64,000 bases of DNA from Alphaproteobacteria bacterium UBA3612 (GTDB taxonomy: Bacteria; Pseudomonadota; Alphaproteobacteria; Sphingomonadales; Sphingomonadaceae): positions 186,001 through 250,000 of the forward strand of contig DFLT01000007.1 of assembly GCA_002375465.1 (NCBI GenBank), in the 5' to 3' direction. Numbering within the stretch: position 1 is the stretch's first letter; the number at the start of each line of letters is the position of its first letter. The notes below the pieces were generated by a model. The model had not been told where the DNA came from, did not search any database, and saw only the letters and a list, made by a program, of their open reading frames with translations. Shown here one piece after another: positions 35,018 through 43,378 of this stretch. The translations under genes were made by a program, and so were the position numbers.

Positions 35018-35058
35018 GGCCGGTCCGGCGCAATGTCGGACCGGTTCTCTTTTGTTTT
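35018..35058 (+). terminator. Intrinsic terminator of the str operon
   Basis: CCGGTCCG (35020–35027) pairs perfectly with CGGACCGG (35037–35044), followed by TTCTCTTTTGTTTT. It lies 21 bp after the tuf stop and should separate the str and S10 transcripts. Confidence 0.85.
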
Positions 35059-35081
35059 GAGGGTTTGAGGTCGAACGTCCG

Positions 35082-35396
35082 ATGGAAACGCAGAATATCA
35101 GAATCCGCCTGAAGGCCTTTGACCATCGCGTGCTGGATCAGGCAACCGGTGAGATCGCCGATACGGCAAAGCGTACGGGCGCGATGATTCGCGGCCCCAT
35201 TCCGATGCCGACCCGCATCGAGAAATTTACAGTCAATCGCGGCCCGCACATCGACAAGAAAAGCCGTGAGCAGTTCGAGGTTCGTACGCACAAGCGTCTT
35301 CTGGACATCGTGCAGCCAACGCCGCAGACGGTCGACGCGTTGATGAAGCTGGATCTCAGCGCCGGTGTGGATGTGGAAATCAAGCTGGGGGCGTAA
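35082..35396 (+). CDS. rpsJ: 30S ribosomal protein S10
   Basis: A 104-residue S10, which also takes part in NusB antitermination complexes. It starts METQNIRIRLKAFDHR and is of normal length. It opens the S10 cluster after the tuf terminator; a 103-bp gap with an imperfect GC hairpin follows before rplC. Confidence 0.98.
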   Translation: METQNIRIRLKAFDHRVLDQATGEIADTAKRTGAMIRGPIPMPTRIEKFTVNRGPHIDKKSREQFEVRTHKRLLDIVQPTPQTVDALMKLDLSAGVDVEIKLGA

Positions 35397-35499
35397 GCCG
35401 CTAGGTAAGGTGGTTCACCGGCATGTGCTGGTGCGACCAAAAATTTTAACCAAGCCCTCCGGCATCGAATCGGCGGGCCTCTGAGAGAAAGGAATGATC

Positions 35500-36261
35500 A
35501 TGCGCACTGGCGTGATCGCGAAAAAGATGGGCATGACGCGCCTGTTCCAGGAGGACGGCCGGCATGTACCGGTGACGGTTCTGAGCCTGGAAGGTTGTCA
35601 GGTCGTCGGACATCGCAAGGAAGATGGCGACGGTTACACGGCGTTACAGCTGGGTGCCGGCACGGCAAAGGCGAAGAACGTCAAGAAGCCGCAGCGTGGC
35701 TTTTATGGCAAGGCCGAAGTCGAGCCAAAGGCGCGCCTCGCGGAATTCCGCGTTTCGGGCGATGCGCTACTTGATGTCGGGTCGGTCATCTCCGCAGATC
35801 ATTTCGCCGCAGGGCAGAAAGTCGACATCCAGGGTCGTACCCAGGGTAAGGGTTTCGCCGGTGCGATGAAGCGCTGGGGCTTTGGTGGCCTGCGCGCCTC
35901 GCACGGCGTTTCGCTGTCGCACCGTTCGCATGGTTCGACTGGCCAGCGGCAGGATCCGGGCAAGGTTTTCAAGGGCAAGAAGATGGCCGGCCACATGGGC
36001 GACCGTCTGCGTACCCAGCAGAATCTGGAGATTGTCGAGACCGACGCCGAGCGCGGCCTGCTGTTCGTTCGTGGCTCCGTGCCGGGATCGAAGGGTGGAT
36101 GGCTGCTGGTATCCGACGCAATCAAGGTGAAGCAACCTGCCGACCTGCCCTATCCCGGCAGCGTTCGCGGTGCGAACAATAACGAGAATTCCGAAACCCA
36201 GGCGGCTGATACGCCCGCCGAGACGGCCGATGACGCCGCAAGCGAAAATGCGGAGGCGTAA
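35500..36261 (+). CDS. rplC: 50S ribosomal protein L3
   Basis: A 253-residue L3, an early 23S rRNA-binding protein near the peptidyl-transferase centre. GSTGQRQDPGKVFKGKKMAGHMG is split between two typical L3 loops. ATG at 35500 is preferred to 35494 because AAAGGA then has a 6-base spacing. The C-terminus has an acidic, Ala/Glu-rich extension beyond residue 225, common in alphaproteobacteria. Confidence 0.97.
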   Translation: MRTGVIAKKMGMTRLFQEDGRHVPVTVLSLEGCQVVGHRKEDGDGYTALQLGAGTAKAKNVKKPQRGFYGKAEVEPKARLAEFRVSGDALLDVGSVISADHFAAGQKVDIQGRTQGKGFAGAMKRWGFGGLRASHGVSLSHRSHGSTGQRQDPGKVFKGKKMAGHMGDRLRTQQNLEIVETDAERGLLFVRGSVPGSKGGWLLVSDAIKVKQPADLPYPGSVRGANNNENSETQAADTPAETADDAASENAEA

Positions 36262-36882
36262 GTGAAGGTCAAGGTCACAAACCTGGACGGCAAGGCCTCG
36301 GGCGACATTGAGTTGAAGGATGAAATCTTCGGCCTCGAAGCGCGCCCCGATATCCTGCACCGCGTCGTCACATGGCAGCTCGCCAATCGTCGCGCTGTGG
36401 CCCGTGCCGCGCGCGAGCGTTCCGACGTTGCCCGCACCGGCAAGAAATTCGGTCGCCAGAAGGGCGGCGGTACCGCCCGTCACGGCAACCGTCGCGCGCC
36501 GATTTTCGTCGGCGGCGGCAAGGCGCATGGTCCCCGTGTTCGCAGCTTCGAGCAGTCGCTGAACAAGAAGATTCGCGCACTCGGCTTGAAGACGGCGCTG
36601 TCGGTGAAGGCTGCAGAGGGCAAGCTGATCGTTGTCAACGATTTCGACATTAAGGATGCAAAGACATCCGCGATGAAGGTTTCGCTGGAGAAGTTGGGCC
36701 TGACGAAGGCGCTGTTCATCGATGGCGACAAGCCCGACATGTTCACGAAGGCTGTTCGCAACCTGCCGCACATGAATGTGCTGCCGGCGGCGGGTGCCAA
36801 TGTCTACGACATCCTGAACCATGACACGCTGGTCCTTTCAAAGGCCGCGGTCGAGAAGCTGGAGGCGCGGTTCAATGGCTAA
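36262..36882 (+). CDS. rplD: 50S ribosomal protein L4
   Basis: A 206-residue L4 lining the exit tunnel. The extended loop includes KKFGRQKGGGTARHGNRRAP. The GTG start at 36262 abuts the rplC stop. In E. coli L4 represses the S10 operon; no matching leader is evident here. Confidence 0.98.
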   Translation: MKVKVTNLDGKASGDIELKDEIFGLEARPDILHRVVTWQLANRRAVARAARERSDVARTGKKFGRQKGGGTARHGNRRAPIFVGGGKAHGPRVRSFEQSLNKKIRALGLKTALSVKAAEGKLIVVNDFDIKDAKTSAMKVSLEKLGLTKALFIDGDKPDMFTKAVRNLPHMNVLPAAGANVYDILNHDTLVLSKAAVEKLEARFNG

Positions 36883-37192
36883 AAAAGCTGAAAAGACCGT
36901 GGCGGAGCTGTCCCATTATGATGTGGTGCGCGCCCCGATTATCACCGAGAAGTCGACGATGATGTCGGAGCATAACCAGGTTGCCTTCCAGGTGGCGAAG
37001 TCCGCTTCGAAGCCCGAGATCAAGGCGGCCGTGGAATCGCTGTTCGACGTCAAGGTGACGGCGGTCAATACCATGATCGCCAAGGGCAAGGTGAAGCGCT
37101 GGAAGGGTCGTCCCTATCAGCGCGCCGATGTGAAAAAAGCGATTGTTACGCTGGCTGACGGCGACATGATCGACATTACGAGCGGAGTGTAA
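36875..37192 (+). CDS. rplW: 50S ribosomal protein L23
   Basis: A 105-residue L23 at the tunnel exit, docking SRP and trigger factor. The ATG at 36875 overlaps the rplD 3' end by 8 bases and gives MAKKAEKTVAEL. Core motifs VRAPIITEKSTMM and GRPYQRADVKKAIV are present. Confidence 0.98.
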   Translation: MAKKAEKTVAELSHYDVVRAPIITEKSTMMSEHNQVAFQVAKSASKPEIKAAVESLFDVKVTAVNTMIAKGKVKRWKGRPYQRADVKKAIVTLADGDMIDITSGV

Positions 37193-37193
37193 G

Positions 37194-38036
37194 ATGGCGC
37201 TCAAACAATATCGTCCGACCAGCCCGGCCCGTCGCGGCCTCGTGCTTGTCGACCGTTCGCAGCTCCACAAGGGCGGCCCCGTAAAGGCGCTGACCGAAGG
37301 ACTGCACAGGACGGGCGGCCGCAACAATAAAGGCCATGTCACGTCGCGCGGCATCGGTGGCGGTCACAAGCGTAAATATCGCATCATGGACTTCAAACGT
37401 CGTAAATGGGACGTCGAGGGCACGATCGAGCGGTTGGAATATGACCCTAACCGGTCCGCTTTCATCGCGCTGGTTAGCTATCCCGATGGCGAGCAGACCT
37501 ATATTCTGGCGCCGCAGCGCGTTGGTCCAGGCGACAAGATCGTCGCCGGCAAGAAGGTCGACGTGAAGCCGGGTAATGCGATGGAGACGTCGCAGATGCC
37601 GGTCGGCACGATCATCCATAATGTCGAGTTGAAACCCGGTAAGGGTGGTCAGCTGGCACGATCCGCCGGCACCTATGCCCAGGTGGTCGGCAAGGATCGC
37701 GGCCTGACGATCATCCGTCTGGGATCAGGCGAAACGCGCTACATTCCCGGCAATTGCATGGCGACGGTTGGCGCGGTTTCGAACCCCGACAATTCCAATC
37801 AGACGCTGGCAAAGGCTGGTCGCAACCGCTGGCGCGGCATTCGCCCGCTGACGCGTGGTGTCGCAAAGAACCCGGTCGATCACCCCCATGGCGGTGGTGA
37901 AGGCCGGACCTCGGGCGGTCGTCATCCTGTGACGCCGTGGGGCAAGCCGACAAAGGGTGCGAAGACGCGCGATCCGAAGAAGGCGTCGAACAAGATGATC
38001 ATCCGCTCGCGCCATGCGCGGAAGAAGAAGAGGTAG
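37194..38036 (+). CDS. rplB: 50S ribosomal protein L2
   Basis: A 280-residue L2, needed for peptidyl-transferase assembly. The conserved histidine region is in NPVDHPHGGGEGRTSGGRHP. It starts 1 bp after rplW. Confidence 0.99.
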   Translation: MALKQYRPTSPARRGLVLVDRSQLHKGGPVKALTEGLHRTGGRNNKGHVTSRGIGGGHKRKYRIMDFKRRKWDVEGTIERLEYDPNRSAFIALVSYPDGEQTYILAPQRVGPGDKIVAGKKVDVKPGNAMETSQMPVGTIIHNVELKPGKGGQLARSAGTYAQVVGKDRGLTIIRLGSGETRYIPGNCMATVGAVSNPDNSNQTLAKAGRNRWRGIRPLTRGVAKNPVDHPHGGGEGRTSGGRHPVTPWGKPTKGAKTRDPKKASNKMIIRSRHARKKKR

Positions 38037-38038
38037 GT

Positions 38039-38314
38039 ATGGCACGTTCGCTAAAAAAAGGTCCGTTCGTCGACCTCCACCTTCTGAAGAAGGCAGATGA
38101 CGCGCAGGAAGCTTCGAAGAAGACGCCGATCAAGACCTGGTCGCGTCGTTCGACGATCCTGCCGCAGTTCGTCGGCCTGACCTTCAACGTCTATAATGGC
38201 AAGAAATTCATCCCGGTCGCTGTGAACGAGGAAATGGTGGGCATGAAGCTGGGCGAATTCGCTCCGACGCGCACCTATTTCGGTCACATGGCCGATAAGA
38301 AGGCGAAGCGGTAA
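38039..38314 (+). CDS. rpsS: 30S ribosomal protein S19
   Basis: A 91-residue S19 of the 30S head. It starts MARSLKKGPFVD and carries IKTWSRRSTILPQFVG. The ATG at 38039 is 2 bp after rplB; the stop shares a base with the rplV ATG. Confidence 0.98.
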   Translation: MARSLKKGPFVDLHLLKKADDAQEASKKTPIKTWSRRSTILPQFVGLTFNVYNGKKFIPVAVNEEMVGMKLGEFAPTRTYFGHMADKKAKR

Positions 38315-38700
38315 TGGGACAGCAGAAGAATCCCCGCCGGGTTGGCGAGCGCGAAGCGCTGGCCGTAGCAAATACGCTGCGCGGAAGCCCCTATAAGCTG
38401 AACCTGGTCGCCGGACTTATCCGTGGCAAAAAGGCTGAAGAGGCGCTGAACATCCTGAAGTTTTCCAACAAGGGATTTGCCGAACCTGTGCAGAAGGCAC
38501 TGGCATCGGCAATCGCCAATGCGGAAAACAATCATAATCTGGACGTGGACGCTCTGATCGTGGCGGAAGCTTCGGTCGGGAAATCGCTGACCATGAAGCG
38601 TTTCAAGGCACGTGCGCGTGGCCGTTCCGCGGCGATCGTCAAGCCGTTCAGCCGGATCCGCATCGTTGTGCGCGAACGTGATGAAGAGGAGCAGAACTAA
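38314..38700 (+). CDS. rplV: 50S ribosomal protein L22
   Basis: A 128-residue L22 with a tunnel-lining beta hairpin (SLTMKRFKARARGRSAAIVK). Overlaps rpsS by one base (TAATG) and rpsC likewise, so translation is tightly coupled. Confidence 0.98.
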   Translation: MGQQKNPRRVGEREALAVANTLRGSPYKLNLVAGLIRGKKAEEALNILKFSNKGFAEPVQKALASAIANAENNHNLDVDALIVAEASVGKSLTMKRFKARARGRSAAIVKPFSRIRIVVRERDEEEQN

Positions 38701-39395
38701 TGGGTCATAAATCGAACCCCATCGGCCTGCGCCTGCAGGTCAACCGCACCTGGGACAGCCGCTGGTTCGCCGACGGTGAAACCTATGCGCGGCAGCTGGT
38801 CGAGGATCTGAAGATCCGCGAATATATCATGAAGACCCTGCCGCAGGCGGCAATTTCGAAGGTCGTGATCGAGCGTCCTGCGAAGCTGTGCCGTGTTAGC
38901 GTCTATGCTGCCCGCCCCGGTGTCATCATCGGCAAGAAGGGCGCGGACATCGACAAGCTGCGTAAGGCGATCGGATCGATGACGTCCTCCGACGTGTCGC
39001 TGAACATCGTCGAGATCCGCAAGCCGGAAGTCGATTCCAAGCTTGTCGCACAGGGTGTCGCCGATCAGCTGGAGCGTCGTATCGCATTCCGTCGTGCCAT
39101 GAAGCGCGCGGTTCAGTCGGCGCTGCGTCTGGGTGCCGAAGGCATCAAGATCACATGCGGTGGCCGTCTCGGCGGCGCCGAAATCGCCCGCGTCGAATGG
39201 TATCGTGAGGGGCGCGTGCCGCTCCATACACTTCGCGCGAACATCGACTATGCAGAAGCCGAGGCAAAGACCGCCTATGGCATCTGCGGCGTCAAGGTCT
39301 GGATCTTCAAGGGTGAAATCTTGGAGCATGACCCGCTTGGCCAGGAAAAGGCCATGATGGACGCACAAACATCGGGGGTCCGTCCGGCGCGGTAG
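38700..39395 (+). CDS. rpsC: 30S ribosomal protein S3
   Basis: A 231-residue S3 with a KH domain (RPGVIIGKKGADIDKLR) at the mRNA entry channel. It starts MGHKSNPIGLRLQ, overlaps rplV by one base, and is of normal length. Confidence 0.99.
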   Translation: MGHKSNPIGLRLQVNRTWDSRWFADGETYARQLVEDLKIREYIMKTLPQAAISKVVIERPAKLCRVSVYAARPGVIIGKKGADIDKLRKAIGSMTSSDVSLNIVEIRKPEVDSKLVAQGVADQLERRIAFRRAMKRAVQSALRLGAEGIKITCGGRLGGAEIARVEWYREGRVPLHTLRANIDYAEAEAKTAYGICGVKVWIFKGEILEHDPLGQEKAMMDAQTSGVRPAR

Positions 39396-39462
39396 TTCCT
39401 AACCGAACATACCGCGGCTGACGCCTGATCGAGGACCTCTTTTCCTGTCAGAAGGCTAGACA

Positions 39463-39882
39463 ATGCTGCAACCGAAACGCACCAAATACCGGAAGGCGCA
39501 CAAGGGCCGCATCCATGGCAATGCCAAGGGTGGTACCGAGCTGAACTTCGGCGCCTTCGGCCTGAAGGCCATGGAGCCGGAACGTATCACCGCGCGCCAG
39601 ATCGAGGCCGCACGCCGCTCCATCACCCGCGCGATGAAGCGCCAGGGCCGCTTGTGGATCCGCATCTTTCCAGACGTACCCGTCTCCTCGAAACCGGCGG
39701 AAGTCCGCATGGGTAAGGGCAAGGGGTCACCGGAATATTGGGCTGCGCGCGTAAAGCCGGGCCGTATCATGTTCGAGCTGGACGGCGTATCGGCGGAAAT
39801 CGCGCGCACCGCGTTCGAACGCGCCGCGGCCAAGCTGCCCATCCGCACGAAGTTCGTTCACCGTCTGGGCGAGGAGGTCTGA
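39463..39882 (+). CDS. rplP: 50S ribosomal protein L16
   Basis: A 139-residue L16 contacting tRNA at the A site. It starts MLQPKRTKYRKAHKG, and includes MGKGKGSPEYWAARVKPG, the conserved loop with the Arg that is hydroxylated in some bacteria. Confidence 0.98.
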   Translation: MLQPKRTKYRKAHKGRIHGNAKGGTELNFGAFGLKAMEPERITARQIEAARRSITRAMKRQGRLWIRIFPDVPVSSKPAEVRMGKGKGSPEYWAARVKPGRIMFELDGVSAEIARTAFERAAAKLPIRTKFVHRLGEEV

Positions 39883-39884
39883 TC

Positions 39885-40091
39885 ATGGCGAAGATTGCCG
39901 ACCTGAAAACCAAATCGGATGACGAGCTGAACACCGAGCTGGCACAGCTGAAAAAGGAGCAGTTCAACCTGCGCTTTCAGTCCGCCACCGGGCAGCTGGA
40001 GAAGCCGAGCCGCGTGAAGGAGGTGCGCCGCACCATCGCGCAGATCAACACTTTGAAGACCGAGCGCGCCCGCAGCTCGGCAGAGGGATAA
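39885..40091 (+). CDS. rpmC: 50S ribosomal protein L29
   Basis: A 68-residue L29, two helices at the tunnel exit. The ATG at 39885 lies 2 bp after rplP. ELAQLKKEQFNLRFQ is the conserved core. Confidence 0.97.
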   Translation: MAKIADLKTKSDDELNTELAQLKKEQFNLRFQSATGQLEKPSRVKEVRRTIAQINTLKTERARSSAEG

Positions 40092-40095
40092 GGCC

Positions 40096-40383
40096 ATGCC
40101 GAAGCGCATTATGACCGGCGAGGTCGTGTCCGATAAGGGCGACAAGACGGTAACGGTCCTGATCGAGCGCCGCGTGAAGCACCCGCTTTACGGCAAGATT
40201 ATTCGCCGTTCGAAGAAATATCACGCGCACGACGCGGAGAACGCCTATGCAATGGGCGACAAGGTTCGCATTCAGGAATGCAAGCCCATCTCCAAGACGA
40301 AGACGTGGGAAGTGATCGGCAAGGCTGGCAAGTCCGGCGTTTCGGACGACGCGTCGGGCGCGGCTGCGGAAGGGGCGAATTAA
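40096..40383 (+). CDS. rpsQ: 30S ribosomal protein S17
   Basis: A 95-residue S17, an early 16S binder with an OB fold. It starts MPKRIMTGEVVSDKGDKTV. The C-terminal tail is Ala/Gly-rich and slightly longer than the E. coli form. Confidence 0.97.
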   Translation: MPKRIMTGEVVSDKGDKTVTVLIERRVKHPLYGKIIRRSKKYHAHDAENAYAMGDKVRIQECKPISKTKTWEVIGKAGKSGVSDDASGAAAEGAN

Positions 40384-40752
40384 ATGATCCAGATGCAGTC
40401 AAACCTTGAGGTAGCGGACAATTCCGGTGCGAAGCGCGTCCAGTGCATCAAGGTGCTGGGCGGGTCGAAGCGCCGCTTTGCCGGCGTCGGCGACACGATC
40501 GTCGTTTCCGTCAAGGAAGCACAGCCGCGTGGCCGCGTTAAGAAGGGCGACGTGCACCGTGCCGTGGTCGTTCGCACCGCCAAGGATATTCGCCGCGACG
40601 ACGGAACGGTGATCCGTTTCGACACCAATGCCGCGGTGTTGATCAACAACAACAAGGAACCGCTGGGAACGCGTATCTTTGGTCCGGTGACGCGCGAGCT
40701 GCGCGGCAAGGGCCTGATGAAGATCGTCAGCCTGGCACCGGAGGTGCTCTGA
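40384..40752 (+). CDS. rplN: 50S ribosomal protein L14
   Basis: A 122-residue L14 at the subunit interface; starts MIQMQSNLEVADNSGAKRV. It directly abuts rpsQ and overlaps rplX by one base. It is the first gene of the spc group, with no promoter visible at the joint. Confidence 0.98.
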   Translation: MIQMQSNLEVADNSGAKRVQCIKVLGGSKRRFAGVGDTIVVSVKEAQPRGRVKKGDVHRAVVVRTAKDIRRDDGTVIRFDTNAAVLINNNKEPLGTRIFGPVTRELRGKGLMKIVSLAPEVL

Positions 40753-41072
40753 TGGCATCGGCTAAGATCAAGAAGGGCGACCGTGTCGTCGTCCTTTCGG
40801 GCAAGGACAAGGGCAAGCACGGCGACGTGACCCAGGTGCTCCCGCGCGACGGCAAGGTCGTCGTTTCGGGCGTGAATGTCATGACGCGTCACCGGAAGCC
40901 CAGCCAGGGTAACCCACAGGGCGGGCTCGACCGGTTCGAAGCGCCGATGGCGGTTTCGAATGTCGCGCTGGAAGATCCGAAGACGGGCAAGCCGACGCGT
41001 GTCGGCTTCGAAGTTCGCGACGGCAAGAAGGTCCGCATCGCAAAGAAGAGCGGCGAGGTAATCAATGGCTGA
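40752..41072 (+). CDS. rplX: 50S ribosomal protein L24
   Basis: A 106-residue L24 with a KOW motif (KKGDRVVVLSGKDKGKHG), an assembly initiator for 23S rRNA. Its 3' end overlaps rplE by 8 bases. Confidence 0.98.
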   Translation: MASAKIKKGDRVVVLSGKDKGKHGDVTQVLPRDGKVVVSGVNVMTRHRKPSQGNPQGGLDRFEAPMAVSNVALEDPKTGKPTRVGFEVRDGKKVRIAKKSGEVING

Positions 41073-41655
41073 GGAACAGAAATATACGCCGCGTATGCAG
41101 GCGATCTATCAGGAGAAGGTGCGTTCGGCGCTGAAGGAGCAGTTCGGTTACAAGAACGAGCTTCAGGTCCCGCGCATCGAGAAGATCGTCCTGAACATGG
41201 GCGTTGGCAAGGCCGTCGACGACAAGAAGCATCTGAACAACGCCTTCGCCGAAATGACGAAGATCGCTGGTCAGAAGCCTGTCATCACCAAGGCCAAGAA
41301 GTCGATCGCGACGTTCAAGCTGCGTGAAGGCAACCCGATCGGTGTGAAGGTCACGTTGCGCGGCGCGCGCATGTGGGAATTTCTCGACCGTCTGGTGAAC
41401 ATCGCACTGCCGCGCGTGCGCGACTTTCGTGGTACCAATCCGGACAGCTTTGACGGCCGCGGCAATTATGCCCTGGGCATCAAGGAGCAGATCGTCTTCA
41501 CCGAGATCAACTATGACGAGGTCGATCAGACCCGTGGCATGGATGTGATCATCACGACGACGGCCAATACCGACGATGAGGGCCGCGCGCTCCTGAAAGG
41601 CCTTTCGATGCCTTTCACCGGTATGGAAGAAGACGAGGAAAAGAAGGCGGCCTGA
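41065..41655 (+). CDS. rplE: 50S ribosomal protein L5
   Basis: A 196-residue L5 that binds 5S rRNA and the P-site tRNA. VPRIEKIVLNMGVG and ITKAKKSIATFKLREG are family motifs. A short charged C-terminal tail (EEDEEKKAA) extends the usual length. A strong hairpin lies in the 103-bp gap that follows. Confidence 0.98.
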   Translation: MAEEQKYTPRMQAIYQEKVRSALKEQFGYKNELQVPRIEKIVLNMGVGKAVDDKKHLNNAFAEMTKIAGQKPVITKAKKSIATFKLREGNPIGVKVTLRGARMWEFLDRLVNIALPRVRDFRGTNPDSFDGRGNYALGIKEQIVFTEINYDEVDQTRGMDVIITTTANTDDEGRALLKGLSMPFTGMEEDEEKKAA

Positions 41656-41670
41656 GGCCGTCCGACATAT

Positions 41671-41706
41671 ATTGTCATCCATGGGCAGAAGGCCCGGATG
41701 ATCAAT
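41671..41706 (+). promoter_or_regulatory. Intercistronic hairpin between rplE and rpsN
   Basis: ATTGTCATCC-AT-GGGC pairs with GCCC-GGATGA-T-CAAT around AGAAG (41671–41706). No U-run follows. It lies where E. coli spc mRNA binds S8 (near rplE), but the sequence does not obviously match that site, so this could be a regulatory, processing or partial-termination structure. Confidence 0.4.
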
Positions 41707-41758
41707 TAACGAAGTTTCGGCCTGGCCGGAGCGCAGATTGAGGAAAGAACTTAAGTCC

Positions 41759-42064
41759 ATGGCGAAACTGAGTTCCGTGAACAAGAATGAGCATCGCAGG
41801 AAGCTCGTTAAGAAATATGCTGGGAAGTATGCAAAGCTGAAGGCGATTGCAGAGGACGAGAGCGTCGACGATGACGAACGTCTGATGGCTCGCCTGAAGA
41901 TGGCGGAGATTCCCCGCAATGCGAACCCGACGCGCGTGCGCAATCGCTGCGAGCTGACGGGCCGCAGCCGCGGTTATTATCGCAAGTTCGGCCTGTCGCG
42001 GATCATGATCCGCGAACTGGGCAATAAGGGCCTGATCCCAGGCCTGACGAAATCCAGCTGGTAA
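41759..42064 (+). CDS. rpsN: 30S ribosomal protein S14
   Basis: A 101-residue long-form S14 without the zinc-binding CXXC pairs. ATG at 41759 gives MAKLSSVNKNEHRRKL. NRCELTGRSRGYYRKFGLSR is the conserved core. Needed late in 30S assembly. Confidence 0.98.
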   Translation: MAKLSSVNKNEHRRKLVKKYAGKYAKLKAIAEDESVDDDERLMARLKMAEIPRNANPTRVRNRCELTGRSRGYYRKFGLSRIMIRELGNKGLIPGLTKSSW

Positions 42065-42080
42065 GAAGGGGAGCGCTGAG

Positions 42081-42479
42081 ATGACAATGACCGATCCGCT
42101 CGCGGACCTCTTGACCCGCATTCGTAATGGCCAGCAGGCGAAGAAGGATTCCATCGTGACTCCTTCGTCCAAGCTGCGCCGTAACGTGCTGAACGTGCTG
42201 GAACGCGAAGGCTATATTCGCGGCCATTCCGATGAGGAGCTGGAGGGCAACAAGACCTTCACCCGCATCGAGCTGAAATATTTCGAAGGTGCGCCTGCGA
42301 TCCAGTATCTGCAGCGCGTGTCGAAGCCGGGCCGCCGGGTATATTCCGGCGCCAACGACCTGCCTAAGGTACGCTCGGGCCTGGGCATCACCATCGTTTC
42401 GACGCCAAAGGGCGTTCTGTCCGACGCGGAAGCGCGTGAACAGAATGTCGGCGGCGAATTGCTCTGCCAGGTCTTCTAG
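42081..42479 (+). CDS. rpsH: 30S ribosomal protein S8
   Basis: A 132-residue S8, a central-domain 16S binder and the spc repressor in E. coli. It starts MTMTDPLADLLTRIRNGQ; GLGITIVSTPKGVLSDAEA is the C-terminal signature. 16 bp after rpsN. Confidence 0.98.
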   Translation: MTMTDPLADLLTRIRNGQQAKKDSIVTPSSKLRRNVLNVLEREGYIRGHSDEELEGNKTFTRIELKYFEGAPAIQYLQRVSKPGRRVYSGANDLPKVRSGLGITIVSTPKGVLSDAEAREQNVGGELLCQVF

Positions 42480-42490
42480 GAGGTAAATCG

Positions 42491-43018
42491 ATGTCACGAA
42501 TCGGAAAACAGCCGGTCGCGCTGCCCGACGGTGTCTCGGCGAACCTCGCCGGAGAGACCCTGTCGATCAAGGGACCGAAGGGTGAGCTGTCCATGGCCAC
42601 CCGCGACGAGATCGAATATACGATCGAGGACGGTACGGTTTCGGTCACGCCGAAGCGCAAGGGTGGGCGCCCCTTCTGGGGAATGCAGCGCACGTTGGTG
42701 CAGAACCTCGTAACCGGTGTCAGCGAAGGCTTTACGAAGGTGCTGGAAATCTCCGGCGTCGGCTATCGCGCGCAGTCGCAGGGCAAGACGCTGAAGCTGC
42801 AGCTTGGGTATAGCCACGACGTCGATTATGCGATTCCGGAAGGGATCGAGATCAAGACGCCGGATCAGACCACGGTCGAAATCTCTGGTATCGACAAGCA
42901 GCAGGTCGGTCAGGTCGCAGCGGAAATTCGCCGCTGGCGCAAGCCGGAACCCTATAAGGGCAAGGGCATCAAATATCGCGGCGAATATGTATTCCGCAAG
43001 GAAGGCAAGAAGAAGTAA
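42491..43018 (+). CDS. rplF: 50S ribosomal protein L6
   Basis: A 175-residue L6 near the factor-binding site. It starts MSRIGKQPVALPDGV, and has the C-terminal EPYKGKGIKYRGEYV. AGGAGG lies 9 bases before the ATG. Confidence 0.98.
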   Translation: MSRIGKQPVALPDGVSANLAGETLSIKGPKGELSMATRDEIEYTIEDGTVSVTPKRKGGRPFWGMQRTLVQNLVTGVSEGFTKVLEISGVGYRAQSQGKTLKLQLGYSHDVDYAIPEGIEIKTPDQTTVEISGIDKQQVGQVAAEIRRWRKPEPYKGKGIKYRGEYVFRKEGKKK

Positions 43019-43019
43019 T

Positions 43020-43376
43020 ATGGCACAGAAACTGTCCCCATTCGCTCGCCGCCGCCGCCGCGTCCGCACCGCGCTTCGCGCCAAGGGCGGCCTGAAGCCG
43101 CGCCTCAGTATCCACCGCACCTCGAAGCATATCTATGCTCAGGTGATCGACGATGTGGAGGGCATTACGGTTGCCTCTGCCTCTTCGCTTGAGAAGGATG
43201 TGAAGGCAAATGGCGGTGCAACCGTCGCTGCCGCTGCCGATGTCGGCAAGCGCGTTGCCGAACGCGCGAAGGAAGCCGGTGTCGGTCGTGTCATTTTCGA
43301 CCGCGGCGGTTTCATCTTTCATGGCCGCGTAAAGGCGCTGGCCGATGCCGCCCGTGAAGGCGGATTGGAGTTCTGA
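43020..43376 (+). CDS. rplR: 50S ribosomal protein L18
   Basis: A 118-residue L18, 5S rRNA binder. The ATG at 43020 gives MAQKLSPFARRRRRVRTALR. FDRGGFIFHGRVKALADAAREGG is split into typical C-terminal signatures. One base separates it from rplF. Confidence 0.97.
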   Translation: MAQKLSPFARRRRRVRTALRAKGGLKPRLSIHRTSKHIYAQVIDDVEGITVASASSLEKDVKANGGATVAAAADVGKRVAERAKEAGVGRVIFDRGGFIFHGRVKALADAAREGGLEF

Positions 43377-43378
43377 TT

